From the NCBI RefSeq assembly GCF_021044425.1, contig NZ_JAJNEC010000005.1:1922001-1986000 (forward strand): DNA of 64,000 nucleotides, read 5' to 3'. The position numbers and the translations under genes were made by a program. This DNA is from Niabella pedocola (lineage in GTDB: Bacteria > Bacteroidota > Bacteroidia > Chitinophagales > Chitinophagaceae). The notes under the pieces were generated by a model. That model did no database searches, was not told the DNA's origin, and saw only the letters and a program-made list of their open reading frames with translations. Positions 17,164-26,900 of the stretch are shown here, piece after piece; position 1 is the stretch's first letter; each line of letters opens with the position of its first letter.

Positions 17164-18084
17164 ATGAACGGTTTCAGTTACCACGAACAAATACTGCTGT
17201 TATTTTCTACTCCTTTTTACATCATTATCATCGGAGCAGAGATCCTGCTGTCTAATTTTCATTTTCATAAAAAAACCTATACCTTAAAAGATACGCTTAC
17301 CAATATCTACCTGACCCTTGCCAACGGGTCCATCGATATGGCATTCAAGCTTTCCTATTTATGGATACTGACGCTGGTGGCCAATCACAGTGCAACTCAA
17401 CCGCTCAGTAACACGGTGGTTTATTGGCTCCTGCTGTTGATCCTGGAAGATTTTGTTTATTACTGGCTGCATCGTTTCGATCATACCACCCGGTTTTTGT
17501 GGGCGGTGCATGTTACCCACCACAGTTCTCAACAGTTCAATTTCAGCGTGGGATTCCGATCATCCGTTTTTGAGCCCCTGTACCGGTTTATTTTCTTTAT
17601 TCCGCTGGCCTGGCTCGGTTTCCGCCCGCTGGATATCCTGTTTATGTACTCGGCCACACAAATATGGGGTACCCTGGTGCATACCGAGCTGGTGGGCAAA
17701 CTGGGCTGGCTGGAAAAGATCCTGGTAACCCCCTCCCATCACCGCGTACATCATAGCTCCAACCCCAAGTACCTGGATAAAAACATGGGCATGTTCCTGA
17801 TCATCTGGGATAAGCTCTTTGGTACCTTCCAGGAAGAGCTTTCTGAAAAAGAATACGCCCCCATCCAATACGGGCTTACCCACAACCTGGAAAACCCCAA
17901 CGCGTTTACCATCATTTTTCATGAATGGATACAGGTTTTTAAAGACGTTACCCGGGGCGGACTTACCTGGAAACAACGGATGGGTTATCTGTTTGGCCCA
18001 CCGGGTTACAGTCACGACGGCAGTCGTAAAACCAGCCGGCAGCTGGAAAAAGAAGAGGAAGAAGCACGGCTTTCTTCAAAATAA
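17164..18084 (+). CDS. Sterol desaturase / fatty-acid hydroxylase family membrane protein
   Basis: An integral membrane di-iron enzyme candidate of 306 residues. The histidine clusters are complete: HRFDH (from H103), HVTHH (116-120) and HHRVHHSS (192-199). Hydrophobic segments occur near residues 10-30, 55-72, 80-98, 130-160. The family uses O2 to hydroxylate or desaturate lipids; in Bacteroidota members hydroxylate sphingolipid or ornithine-lipid chains or act on carotenoids, and the substrate cannot be told here. The C-terminus is charged (KEEEEARLSSK). It starts 8 bases after recX and runs into the nitrilase gene 18 bases on, so all may be cotranscribed. Confidence 0.88.
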   Translation: MNGFSYHEQILLLFSTPFYIIIIGAEILLSNFHFHKKTYTLKDTLTNIYLTLANGSIDMAFKLSYLWILTLVANHSATQPLSNTVVYWLLLLILEDFVYYWLHRFDHTTRFLWAVHVTHHSSQQFNFSVGFRSSVFEPLYRFIFFIPLAWLGFRPLDILFMYSATQIWGTLVHTELVGKLGWLEKILVTPSHHRVHHSSNPKYLDKNMGMFLIIWDKLFGTFQEELSEKEYAPIQYGLTHNLENPNAFTIIFHEWIQVFKDVTRGGLTWKQRMGYLFGPPGYSHDGSRKTSRQLEKEEEEARLSSK

Positions 18085-18102
18085 CCGAACTTTAGACCTG
18101 GT

Positions 18103-18897
18103 ATGTCTTTAACTATTACCCTGATACAAACCCAGCTTCACTGGGAAGATAAAGCGGCCAACCGGGCCATGCTGCAACAGAAAATCGAACGCATTAAGGA
18201 AAAAACACAGATCGTTGTACTTCCCGAAATGTTTTCCACCGGGTTTTCCATGCAGCCGGAACTGCTGGCGGAAACCATGGACGGCCCCACCGTACAATGG
18301 ATGCGGGAAATGGCCGCGGCGCACCGGGTCATTTTAAGCGGCAGCCTCATCATCCGGGAGGGAGCGGATTATTTTAACCGGCTGATCTGGATGCTGCCCA
18401 ATGGGCAGTACGGGCTGTATGACAAACGCCACCGCTTTGCTTTTGCCGGGGAAGACCAGCATTATACCGCGGGGAATAAACGGATGATCGCTTCCGTAAA
18501 TGGCTGGAAGATCAACCTGCAGGTTTGCTATGATCTCCGGTTCCCGGTGTGGGCCCGGCAAAATACCGGCAGCGCTTCTCCTGAGCAGCCGGAATATGAT
18601 CTGCTCATCAACGTGGCCAACTGGCCGCAGCGGCGGAGCCTGGCCTGGAAAACATTGCTGCAGGCCCGGGCCATCGAAAACCAATGCTACGTTGTAGGGG
18701 TAAACCGGGTAGGAGAAGATGGCAACGGTATTTATTACAGCGGAGACAGTATGGTGATTGATCCGCTGGGCGAGATCCTGTATCACAAGGCGGAGGATGA
18801 AGATATCTGTACGATCACGCTCCATAAAACCAAATTGGAAGAAGTGCGCAGTAAGTTTCCGTTCTGGAGGGATGCCGATGGGTTTATGATCTATTAA
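18103..18897 (+). CDS. Omega-amidase-type carbon-nitrogen hydrolase (YafV/Nit2-like)
   Basis: 264 residues with the nitrilase triad E42 (VLPEMFSTGF), K108 (DKRHRFAFAGE) and C142 (QVCYDLRFP). The short loop after the lysine and the MFSTGFSM motif are typical of YafV-like omega-amidases, which hydrolyse alpha-ketoglutaramate and related amides to ketoacids, cleaning up after glutamine transaminases of the methionine salvage route. Cytoplasmic, no signal peptide. The start ATG follows the hydroxylase gene closely. Substrate assignment is by resemblance to the subfamily and not tested. Confidence 0.9.
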   Translation: MSLTITLIQTQLHWEDKAANRAMLQQKIERIKEKTQIVVLPEMFSTGFSMQPELLAETMDGPTVQWMREMAAAHRVILSGSLIIREGADYFNRLIWMLPNGQYGLYDKRHRFAFAGEDQHYTAGNKRMIASVNGWKINLQVCYDLRFPVWARQNTGSASPEQPEYDLLINVANWPQRRSLAWKTLLQARAIENQCYVVGVNRVGEDGNGIYYSGDSMVIDPLGEILYHKAEDEDICTITLHKTKLEEVRSKFPFWRDADGFMIY

Positions 18898-19216
18898 TAC
18901 CAGATAGCGGCCTGGAGTTGCCGCTACGCCTTCGAAGGCATCCGTTTTCCAGCACCAACATTTAACTCCGATGAGCCTTTATGCGCAGCCGCCTAAGCCA
19001 GGCTTTGCTGCATTGGACGACTGTTATCTGTCCGATATCCCCTCTGCTACTGCACTTACAGCCCTGTTTATTTTTAAATATTCACTCATTTGGGCAGTTG
19101 ATTAATTAAAGTCGCCTGCCGGTTAACCGCACCTTTTGCCGGAGGTGAACGGCAGATATCTTGCACCCGGTTTCGTTGAAAGAAGCCATTATCATTCACT
19201 TTTAAAAAATCTTATC
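18898..19216. other. Intergenic region, no gene seen
   Basis: Both strands were read and no convincing coding frame found. A small perfect hairpin TAGCGGC/GCCGCTA (18905-18911 and 18920-18926) lies 8 bases after the nitrilase stop and could contribute to termination, though no T run follows. The last 120 bases are AT-richer and probably hold the promoter of the next lipoprotein gene. Confidence 0.5.
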
Positions 19217-19633
19217 ATGAAAAAAATGAAAGTTCCCGTCCTTGTATGTGCATCCGTTTTATCCGTTGCCCTTTTTGCCTCCTGTAAAAAAAGTAAAGAA
19301 AGCGTAGCGCCACCACCACCCACTGTTGAAGGCTACTGGATGGGAAACTACGGGCTGGGGAATAACAATCCCGATCTCTTTTACGCCTTCCTGTTCCGGG
19401 CAAACGGCACCGTGCGGATTTACTCCGGCAATACAGACACTTCAAAGGCCGTAAAGGCAGAAGGTAGCTACACACTCCAGAACAACACAGTGAAAACCAC
19501 GTATAATACCGGTGCAGATATGAGCTACTCCACCACAGCTACCTTAAATGCCGCATTCAATGCCATGGAAGGCAGTTGGAAAGACAACCAGCTTGGTCTT
19601 AACAAAGGCGGGTTCAGCGTGGCGAAGAAATAA
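19217..19633 (+). CDS. Small uncharacterised lipoprotein
   Basis: 138 residues from the ATG at 19217 (MKKMKVPVLVCASVLSVALF then lipobox FASC). Upstream in-frame start at 19136 would add 27 residues before the signal peptide and is rejected. The mature part opens with a proline stretch (APPPPTVEGYWMGNYG) and looks like a small beta-sandwich reminiscent of lipocalin-like or DUF-type lipoproteins: YAFLFRANGTVRIYSG, GSYTLQNNTVKTTY, and a final GSWKDNQLGLNKGGFSVAKK-type end in the same style. Function unknown; the pattern suggests a secreted beta-barrel binding protein. Confidence 0.75.
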   Translation: MKKMKVPVLVCASVLSVALFASCKKSKESVAPPPPTVEGYWMGNYGLGNNNPDLFYAFLFRANGTVRIYSGNTDTSKAVKAEGSYTLQNNTVKTTYNTGADMSYSTTATLNAAFNAMEGSWKDNQLGLNKGGFSVAKK

Positions 19634-19730
19634 AGCACCATTCCCATTTGCAATACCTTCTCCGGCCCGGACGGGCTATTGGCCGGATCAACAATTCCTG
19701 CTCTATTCTCAATCATCAAACAATCAATTC

Positions 19731-21257
19731 ATGCAAACAATAGGAATTATCGGCGCCGGTATCAGCGGCCTTACCACCGCAAAAACGTTCCGGGAACGCG
19801 GTTATAAGGTGGTGGTACTGGAAAAAGCCAGCGCCCTCGGAGGCGTTTGGGACCGGAACCGGTTTTATATCAACGTTTCCACCCAAACCACAAAAAACGA
19901 ATACGCCTATACCGATTTCCCGATGCCGGATCATTATCATGAATGGCCCACCGGTGAACAAATGAATGAATACCTTCATAACTACGCGCAGCACTTTGGT
20001 ATCAATGATTCGATTTTCTTCAACATGCAAGTGCAGGACATGACCTGTAACGAGGATGGCTGGCAGCTACAGGCGATGCATACAGGCACAGGAAGTTTAC
20101 AAAATTATACATTCAGTTTTGTGGTGGTATGTACCGGCACCTTTCATGAAAAATACCTGCCGTCCTTTCCCGGTATGGAGGCCTTTACTGCGGCCGGGGG
20201 GCAGATCCTGCACAGCTCGGAGATCACCAGCAATGCTCTTTTGGAGGGCAGGGATGTTGCCGTTGTGGGCTTTGCAAAATCGGCCACGGATATTGCTACC
20301 CAGGCGGCCGATACCGCGGCCTCCTGTACCTTGTTATACCGGAAGGCGCAATGGAAAGTGCCCCGTTTTTTTGGAGGAAAGGTTAACCTCAAATACCTTT
20401 TGTTTTCGCGTTTTTCCGAGGCTTTTTTCCGTTCTTATCGCCAAACGGCCTTTCAAAAGCTGTTGCACAGCATTGGCAAACCCCTGGTGTGGATGCAATG
20501 GCGTGGTGTGGAGCTGCTGTTAAAAAAACAGTTCCGTCTCAAACAATGCGGCATGCTGCCCGGGCACCGGATCGAAGACCAGGTAAGTTGCAGTTTGGGA
20601 ATTGCGCCTGAAGGTTTTTATGAAAAAGTAAGCGCCCAGAAAATAAAGGCCATCTGTACGGAGATCGATACCTTTTCGGAGGATGGGGTGCTGCTGAAAA
20701 ACGGGGCAACCATCCGGCCCGACCTGGTAGTGATGGGCACCGGTTTCCGGCAACGCCTTCCCTTTCTCAATGGTGATTACCAGCGGCTGATCTGCAACGA
20801 AAACGGGCAGTTTATGCTCCATAGGAACATCATCAGTCCCAACCTGCCGCTGCTGGGGTTTGTAGGATTTAATTCCAGTCTCTTCTCCACGCTTACATCA
20901 GAAATTGCGGCCAATTGGCTCGTTGAGTATGTAAACGGCAACATCCAGCTGCCGGTACAAAGTGAAATCATAAAAGAACGGGCCATTATCGAACAATGGA
21001 AGAAAAACGTAAGGCCGGTAGCCACGGAATTCAGCGGCCTTTGCATAGCGCCGTTTAATTTCCAGCACCTGGATCAACTGATGAAGGATATGGGTTTAAA
21101 AACCGGGGGCCGCAACCGGTTGCTACAGTTTTTTAAACCGGTGAACCCCGCCGGTTATCAACAGCTTTTAGCTGGCCTCCGGAATGTTCGTCAGCAACAC
21201 AGCGCTGACAATAGCCATACATCCCCTGTTGCCCGGTTCTCCAAAGAGCTTTCCTGA
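19731..21257 (+). CDS. Flavin-containing monooxygenase
   Basis: 508 residues from the ATG at 19731. The FAD motif GAGISG is at residues 8-13, followed by LEKASALGGVWDRNRFYINVSTQTTKNEYAYTDF in pieces typical of class B monooxygenases; a second nucleotide site VAVVGFAKSATDIATQAAD near residue 174 has Phe where many have Gly. The region VVVCTGTFHEKYLPSFPG resembles the FMO fingerprint. It should use NADPH and O2 for N- or S-oxygenation or Baeyer-Villiger chemistry; the substrate is unknown. A terminator follows. An upstream in-frame extension overlapping the lipoprotein gene is rejected. Confidence 0.87.
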   Translation: MQTIGIIGAGISGLTTAKTFRERGYKVVVLEKASALGGVWDRNRFYINVSTQTTKNEYAYTDFPMPDHYHEWPTGEQMNEYLHNYAQHFGINDSIFFNMQVQDMTCNEDGWQLQAMHTGTGSLQNYTFSFVVVCTGTFHEKYLPSFPGMEAFTAAGGQILHSSEITSNALLEGRDVAVVGFAKSATDIATQAADTAASCTLLYRKAQWKVPRFFGGKVNLKYLLFSRFSEAFFRSYRQTAFQKLLHSIGKPLVWMQWRGVELLLKKQFRLKQCGMLPGHRIEDQVSCSLGIAPEGFYEKVSAQKIKAICTEIDTFSEDGVLLKNGATIRPDLVVMGTGFRQRLPFLNGDYQRLICNENGQFMLHRNIISPNLPLLGFVGFNSSLFSTLTSEIAANWLVEYVNGNIQLPVQSEIIKERAIIEQWKKNVRPVATEFSGLCIAPFNFQHLDQLMKDMGLKTGGRNRLLQFFKPVNPAGYQQLLAGLRNVRQQHSADNSHTSPVARFSKELS

Positions 21258-21280
21258 ACCGATTTTTCCTTATCCACCAG

Positions 21281-21307
21281 GCCGGAACCCTTCGTTCCGG
21301 CTTTTTT
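21281..21307 (+). terminator. Intrinsic terminator after the monooxygenase
   Basis: GCCGGAAC (21281-21288), loop CCTTC, GTTCCGGC (21294-21301), then six T. It lies 23 bases after the monooxygenase stop and touches the stop codon of the convergent LytTR regulator gene. Confidence 0.88.
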
Positions 21308-22061
21308 ATACCAGCCGGTGCGACATCTGCTGCAGGAACTCTTCCTTCTTTTTGGGCGAAATGGCAATCATGGAAGCATCACTCATAACGGCATAGCCAC
21401 CGTCGGTCTTAATCATTTTCCGTACCTCCTTCAAATTGATCATATGCGAATTATGTACCCGCAAAAAGCCATGGTCTGTTAAGAGCAACTCGTATTCCTT
21501 CAGGTTCTTGCTCACCATAATTTTATCACGGCCTTTAATAAAGAAGGTGGTATAAGGACCGCTGGCTTCCAGGCGTATGATCGTTTCCAATTGTATATAC
21601 TCCACACCATCGGATGTAGAAAGGCTGATGGAAAAATTATGCTCTTTCATCCGGTTAAGATTCTGCATCAGCAGGCCAATGCTGCTTTCCTCCCGCCTGC
21701 GGATAGCTTCAACAGCCTTCTGCGCAGCGGCCTGCAATTCTTCAATATCTACCGGTTTCAGAATATAATCGATTGCGCTGAACTTGATGGCCTTTATGGC
21801 ATAATGATCGTAGGCGGTTATAAAAATAAGCTGGAAATGATGCTGCCGGAGCTCTTTTAACACATCAAACCCGGTTCCCGGCTGCAGTTCAATATCCATA
21901 AAAACGATGTCCGGCTGCTCCTGTTCTATTATCCGCACCGCATCTGTTACCGTTGCCGCCATGCCCCCGATAAAAATTTCAGGACAGAATTCTGTAACCA
22001 GGCTCTCCAGGAAATTGCGGTTTTTTATTTCATCTTCTACGATAATGGCTTTGTACTTCAT
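21306..22061 (-). CDS. LytTR-family response regulator
   Basis: Residues 1-120 are a receiver domain: acidic pocket E9/D10, phospho-acceptor D56 in FMDIELQPGTG, and the switch lysine in ILKPVD. Residues about 150-251 are a LytTR DNA-binding domain (VEYIQLETIIRLEASGPYTTFFI, MVSKNLKEYELLL, FLRVHNSHMINLKEVRKM). It starts 5 bases after the adjacent sensor gene stop on the same strand, so the two form an operon. It probably controls genes nearby or itself in answer to the sensor(s) of this cluster. Confidence 0.94.
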   Translation of the reverse strand: MKYKAIIVEDEIKNRNFLESLVTEFCPEIFIGGMAATVTDAVRIIEQEQPDIVFMDIELQPGTGFDVLKELRQHHFQLIFITAYDHYAIKAIKFSAIDYILKPVDIEELQAAAQKAVEAIRRREESSIGLLMQNLNRMKEHNFSISLSTSDGVEYIQLETIIRLEASGPYTTFFIKGRDKIMVSKNLKEYELLLTDHGFLRVHNSHMINLKEVRKMIKTDGGYAVMSDASMIAISPKKKEEFLQQMSHRLV

Positions 22062-22066
22062 GGCAT

Positions 22067-23836
22067 TTAGGTTTTATGAAAAGGATGCGCATCCGTTACG
22101 GGCTCAAACAACGGCTGCGGCACTTTGATAGTGGTGGTACTAACGGAGCCCTGTTCCTCCGTGGTCACGGATATTTTGCGCTTGCTATGCTTGTTAAAAA
22201 GCCGGATCCGCTCTTCTAATAACGCGTTCTCTTTTTGTACGCCGGCATCATTCACATAGGCTTCCGGCAATGCCGTACCCGTTACGGCTACGGTTATCAC
22301 TACGGTAAGCACATCCGCTCCGGGATGAAACTGCACATAAAGTTTGCCCGGTACGCCCTGGTTAAGGAGCCGTTTATACAGCTGTTTTTCCACAATGGCA
22401 TGCGTAAGAAGCGGAAGTACCTGCTGACCGGTGGCGGTATCTGTTTCCGCCACTTCATATTCCAAGAGATCCGGGAAGCGGCTTTGTTCCAGCCATAGAT
22501 ATGCTTTCAGCAGGGCTATTTCATCAGCCACCGCAACAACCGTTTCATCGCCAAACTGGATCAGCTTTCTTAAAAAACCGGAAAAGCGCTTGATGTACTG
22601 AAGCGTCAGCCGTTTGTCTCCTTCAACAACAAAATACTGGATCGCATTCAGGGAGTTAAACAAAAAATGCGGATTCATACGGGTCTGCAATACTTTCAGC
22701 TGCAGCCTGCGGTTCATCTGGTCGATCTGTGCATTTTGTGTACTGATCAGCTGATTGCGTTGTTTCAACACGCTGTTGAGCCGCTGCTTTGTACGGAACC
22801 TTGTATACAACAGCAGTATAAATACCACCGAACAACCCAGTAACAATAACATCCTGTTCCGGTACGACTGCTGCCGTTCCAGCTCCACCGCGGCATCCAT
22901 CAGCCGGTGGGTTACAATTTCACGTTCCTTGGTCAGTAAGCTGATATCATCCGAATTGCCGTTGTAGTTCCCGGCCTCCGAAACACCCAGGATGATGGCC
23001 GCCACTTCTTCCCCCAGGTATTTCCGGATCAGTGATGCAACCAGGGTTTTGCATTCCTGGGAGTTAAAATAAGCGGTAACCGGGGTTTCCCAATCGCTAT
23101 GCTTGGAATATATGGCCGCAAATCCCTCACGATGTATGTCAAACAACCGCTGTCGCTTGATCTTATAGCCTCTTTGCAGTGCCACTACATAAATGGTTAC
23201 AGGTACATACGCCATCGATTGCGGGGTTTGTGATACCTGCTTCAAAATAGCATAATCATCTGTATCATAGGCAACCGGCAGCGCGGGAAAATACTGCGCC
23301 TGTAGCTGCCGGAGGTCGGTTTCCATAGTAGTGCCCCGCTGCGTATACCCGCGCAATGACCGTACCTGCGCCCGAAAGTCTTCCCTGCTTTCGAATACAG
23401 GTACCTGGTTATTGGTTACAAGCACGTTCAGGTCCGGCATATAGGGCGGGGAAAAGCGCACATCCTTTTTACGGTCTTCTGTTATCGAATAATAGGAAAC
23501 CGCAAAAACCCCCGGCTGGTCCGCATCTCTCACAAGCGGATAAATTTTTTCAAAATCGCTGATCTCTTTCCAATTGATCTCGAGCTGCACCTGGTAATGT
23601 TTCTTTAAAAAGGCTTTGAGCCCTTCCATCAGCTCGTATTCCACGCCGATCAGTTTTCCGTCTTTTGCCCGGTAAATAAACGGCTCTATCTCATCCCAAA
23701 GAACCGTAATCGATCCCTTGCCCTGCTCCGATACCCGCGTCCAGGAATCCGCCTTTGTTTGTGCACACAGAGCGCTTCCGGTGAAAAGGATGAGCCATAA
23801 ACCCGCTGATAACCGTTTGATACAGGAAATGAACAT
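22067..23836 (-). CDS. LytS-type sensor with periplasmic binding domain and degenerate ATPase
   Basis: The start at 23836 gives a clean signal peptide (MFISCIKRLSAGLWLILF, cleavage near LCAQ). Residues about 35-285 are an SBP_bac_3 amino-acid-binding-like sensor (SITVLWDEIEPFIYRAKDGKLIGVEYELMEGL, YYSITEDRKKDVRFSPPYM, partial motifs). A membrane helix follows near 345, then a coiled segment and the His-kinase box with H390 in MNPHFLFNS. The HATPase part is abnormal: the N-box normally reading PFVENAI is HAIVEKQL, the DNGxG loop is absent (VTGTAL) and the second glycine loop is missing. Autophosphorylation is therefore doubtful. It is cotranscribed with the LytTR regulator and divergent from the propeller kinase. 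Confidence 0.85.
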   Translation of the reverse strand: MFISCIKRLSAGLWLILFTGSALCAQTKADSWTRVSEQGKGSITVLWDEIEPFIYRAKDGKLIGVEYELMEGLKAFLKKHYQVQLEINWKEISDFEKIYPLVRDADQPGVFAVSYYSITEDRKKDVRFSPPYMPDLNVLVTNNQVPVFESREDFRAQVRSLRGYTQRGTTMETDLRQLQAQYFPALPVAYDTDDYAILKQVSQTPQSMAYVPVTIYVVALQRGYKIKRQRLFDIHREGFAAIYSKHSDWETPVTAYFNSQECKTLVASLIRKYLGEEVAAIILGVSEAGNYNGNSDDISLLTKEREIVTHRLMDAAVELERQQSYRNRMLLLLGCSVVFILLLYTRFRTKQRLNSVLKQRNQLISTQNAQIDQMNRRLQLKVLQTRMNPHFLFNSLNAIQYFVVEGDKRLTLQYIKRFSGFLRKLIQFGDETVVAVADEIALLKAYLWLEQSRFPDLLEYEVAETDTATGQQVLPLLTHAIVEKQLYKRLLNQGVPGKLYVQFHPGADVLTVVITVAVTGTALPEAYVNDAGVQKENALLEERIRLFNKHSKRKISVTTEEQGSVSTTTIKVPQPLFEPVTDAHPFHKT

Positions 23837-23979
23837 TCCTTGTTTTTTGTAAAGATGCATCAAATATAACCAGGACGGCATTTGACTTAACAAAACAGGT
23901 ATATGGGTTAACAAAACCGGCCCGCGTTTTTTGATCAACCGGAACTGATGAATTAACTTTACACCCTCTTTATAACAAA

Positions 23980-26900
23980 GTGCGCCTCATCATCTTTATA
24001 CTGCTTTGTTGTACTTCTCAGATCCGCCTGACGGCACAAACACTTAGTTTCAGACACCTGAATAGTACAAACGGGTTGCTTAGCGACCAGGGAATCCAGT
24101 TTTGCGAAGATCGCCTCGGACGTTTGTGCGTGGCAACCGACGAGGGGGTGAATGTTTTTGACGGGGTACACGTTGACAGCTATACGTCTTACAATAAAAG
24201 CGGCATGGGTAACAGCCGCATCAAAGCCATTTATTGCGACAGCCGCGGCACTTTGTGGATTGCAACTCCGGCAGGCGTGCAATACAAAAGCGAAAATGCC
24301 CCTGTTTTTGCTACCCTCCCCAATCCGGATAAACTACCCCTTGAAAAAGTAACGATTATACGGGAAAGCACATCGGGACTGCTTTTGCTTACCTGGGACA
24401 GTGCTTTCCTTGTACAGAAAGACGGCCGGATACGTTCATTGAACAAATTGTCGGCGATCCTTAAACCCTATAAAGAGGTGCTTTCCGTCAGCAATGTGGA
24501 AAAAGATACCTGGCTGCTGGGCGTACGCGGAGAAACGCTGATGGTGGATGTTTCAAAAGAATTGGTCATCCGCACTTTTCCGTACCACAATGCATGGAGC
24601 TTGTGCCGGGTAAACAACGACGAATGGCTGGCCTGCAGCCTGGCAAGAGATACCGTGGTGTTGATGAATATCCGGTCCGGGAAAACAGCACTTGTCAACA
24701 ACTGGCGTACACAGCAGGGAGAAAAGATCACGGGGTATGGCAGTGAAATAGCCAAGATCAACGCCGATGAATACGCCATGGGCACACGCTATCACGGATT
24801 GTACATTTTAAATGTCCGGAAAAAAACGGCGGTACATTATATCAATAACCCCGATGATCCAGCGTCTGTTCAGGGTAATTTTATCCGCCGGGTAATGATC
24901 ACCCGCACAGGAATACTTGCCCTGCACAGCAACGGGGTTTCCTATAGCAGCCTTGATCCGCCGGCGATGGCATCCGTATTGTCTTTTTCTGACCGCCAGG
25001 GAAAAAAGTATAAAGATGTGGTGAACTGTTTTTACCAGGATCCCGGGGGACAAATGTGGATCGGCACGAACGGATACCTGATTAAATGGAACCGGGAAAA
25101 CGCAACCAGCACCATTTATCCCTACTATGATAAGGGCGCCGGCCCCTTAATGACCCGCACGCTGCGGGCAGTAATTCCGGACGAGAAGAACCGGTTGTGG
25201 ATCGGAGCCTTTGGCTCAGGACTCGGAAGAATGCTCCCCGGTGGAGCTATTGAAAAAACGAGGTTTTCCGACCTGCTCCGCAGCGAAGACCTCAGTACGG
25301 AGTTTCACAGGATCACATCCGATAAAAACGGTAATTTCCTGGTGGCAACCGGTGCCCAGTTTTATATGCTTAACCCGCTCACCGGCCGGCTCCAGACCTT
25401 TTCCACCCACCCAACACTCAAACAGATCGTGAACGGTTACACCACGCATTTCTTTGCAGACCGCTCAGACAACTGGTGGTTTGCGCAGGGCCGGGGATTG
25501 AGTTATTACGACCGGCAAAAAGACCGTTTATATACCATCCGGCCACCGGGTTCGCAAAAAGACAATAATATCTTCGCCGTGGAGCAGGACGCCAACGGGA
25601 TGATTTATGCCTGCGGCTTTTATGGTGTTTATATCATTGATCCGCAAACACGGCAAATAAAAACAACGATCGATAAACGTTCGGGGCTCGAAACATCTTA
25701 TGTGATCGGTCTTTTAAAGGATCTCGAAGGCAATATATGGATCATCGGCAACCGGGGGCTGGCCTGTTATACCCCCCAAACAGGAGCGCTCACCGTTTTT
25801 GATGAAAATGACGGGCTCATACAAAGCAATCACCGTGTATCATCCTATTACCTGGCACCAGACGGAGAAGTATTCATCGGTACCCAAACGGGATTCAATC
25901 ATTTTTATCCGTCGGGCCTTAAAAGAAAATCCTATACGCCCCATGTATACATCACCCGTTTGCAGGCGGGCAACCAGGTATGGGGTACGCTCAACAGCAG
26001 CCGGCCCCTGGTTTTTAACCACCAGCAAAACAACCTGGTGTTTCATTACCTCACCGTAGATTACCGGAACGGCAACGCCGTCAGATACCGCTACCGGCTA
26101 AAAGGATTTGATACGGCATATATTAATGCGTTTAAAGAGCGGCAGGCAAGATATACCAACCTTCCGGCCGGCAACTACCAGTTCCTGGCAGAAGCATCAG
26201 TAAACGGTAAACATTGGTTTGCTGCAGCCAACCCGGTGCAGTTTTCCATAACTCCTGCCTTCTGGACAACCTGGCAATTTCGTTTGCTGGTTTTATCCGC
26301 TGCATTTTTAATCATCTTCGCATTGTATAAATGGCGTATTACACAAATAAAAAATGAAAGCCGCCTGCGGCGTGATTTTGAAATACGGTTAAACGAACTG
26401 GAGCATAAAGCCCTGCGTACGCAGATGAACCCGCATTTTATTTTCAATTCATTAAATACCATTAATTCGTTTATCAATACCAACGACCGGCTCCAGGCCA
26501 ACCAGTACATCAGTAAATTTTCGCGCCTGGTGCGGTTAACGCTCGATCATTCCCGGGCAAAGAAAATAGCCCTGAAAGATGAACTGGAAGTTATAAAAAT
26601 ATATGTGGCACTGGAGCAACTGCGGTTTGACCAGCGTTTTTCCTATACCATTGACGTACGGAATGTAGATACCGACACCGTTGAAATACCCTCAATGATC
26701 ATACAGCCCTTTGTAGAAAATGCCATTCTTCATGGATTGCTGCCTGCTCCGCACACAGGGCAGCTCAGGATCGAAATTTCTGAAATGCAGGGAATGCTGT
26801 TGGTGATGATTGAGGATAACGGGATCGGGAGGGCCGCCGCCCGGAAAAACAGGGAACAACTCAACTTTAACCGTAAATCGCACGGAATGGATATTACGCT

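Noticed and set aside
19136..19216. Extended N-terminus of the small lipoprotein
   Set aside because: Would precede the signal peptide by 27 residues; the ATG at 19217 gives a normal lipoprotein start.
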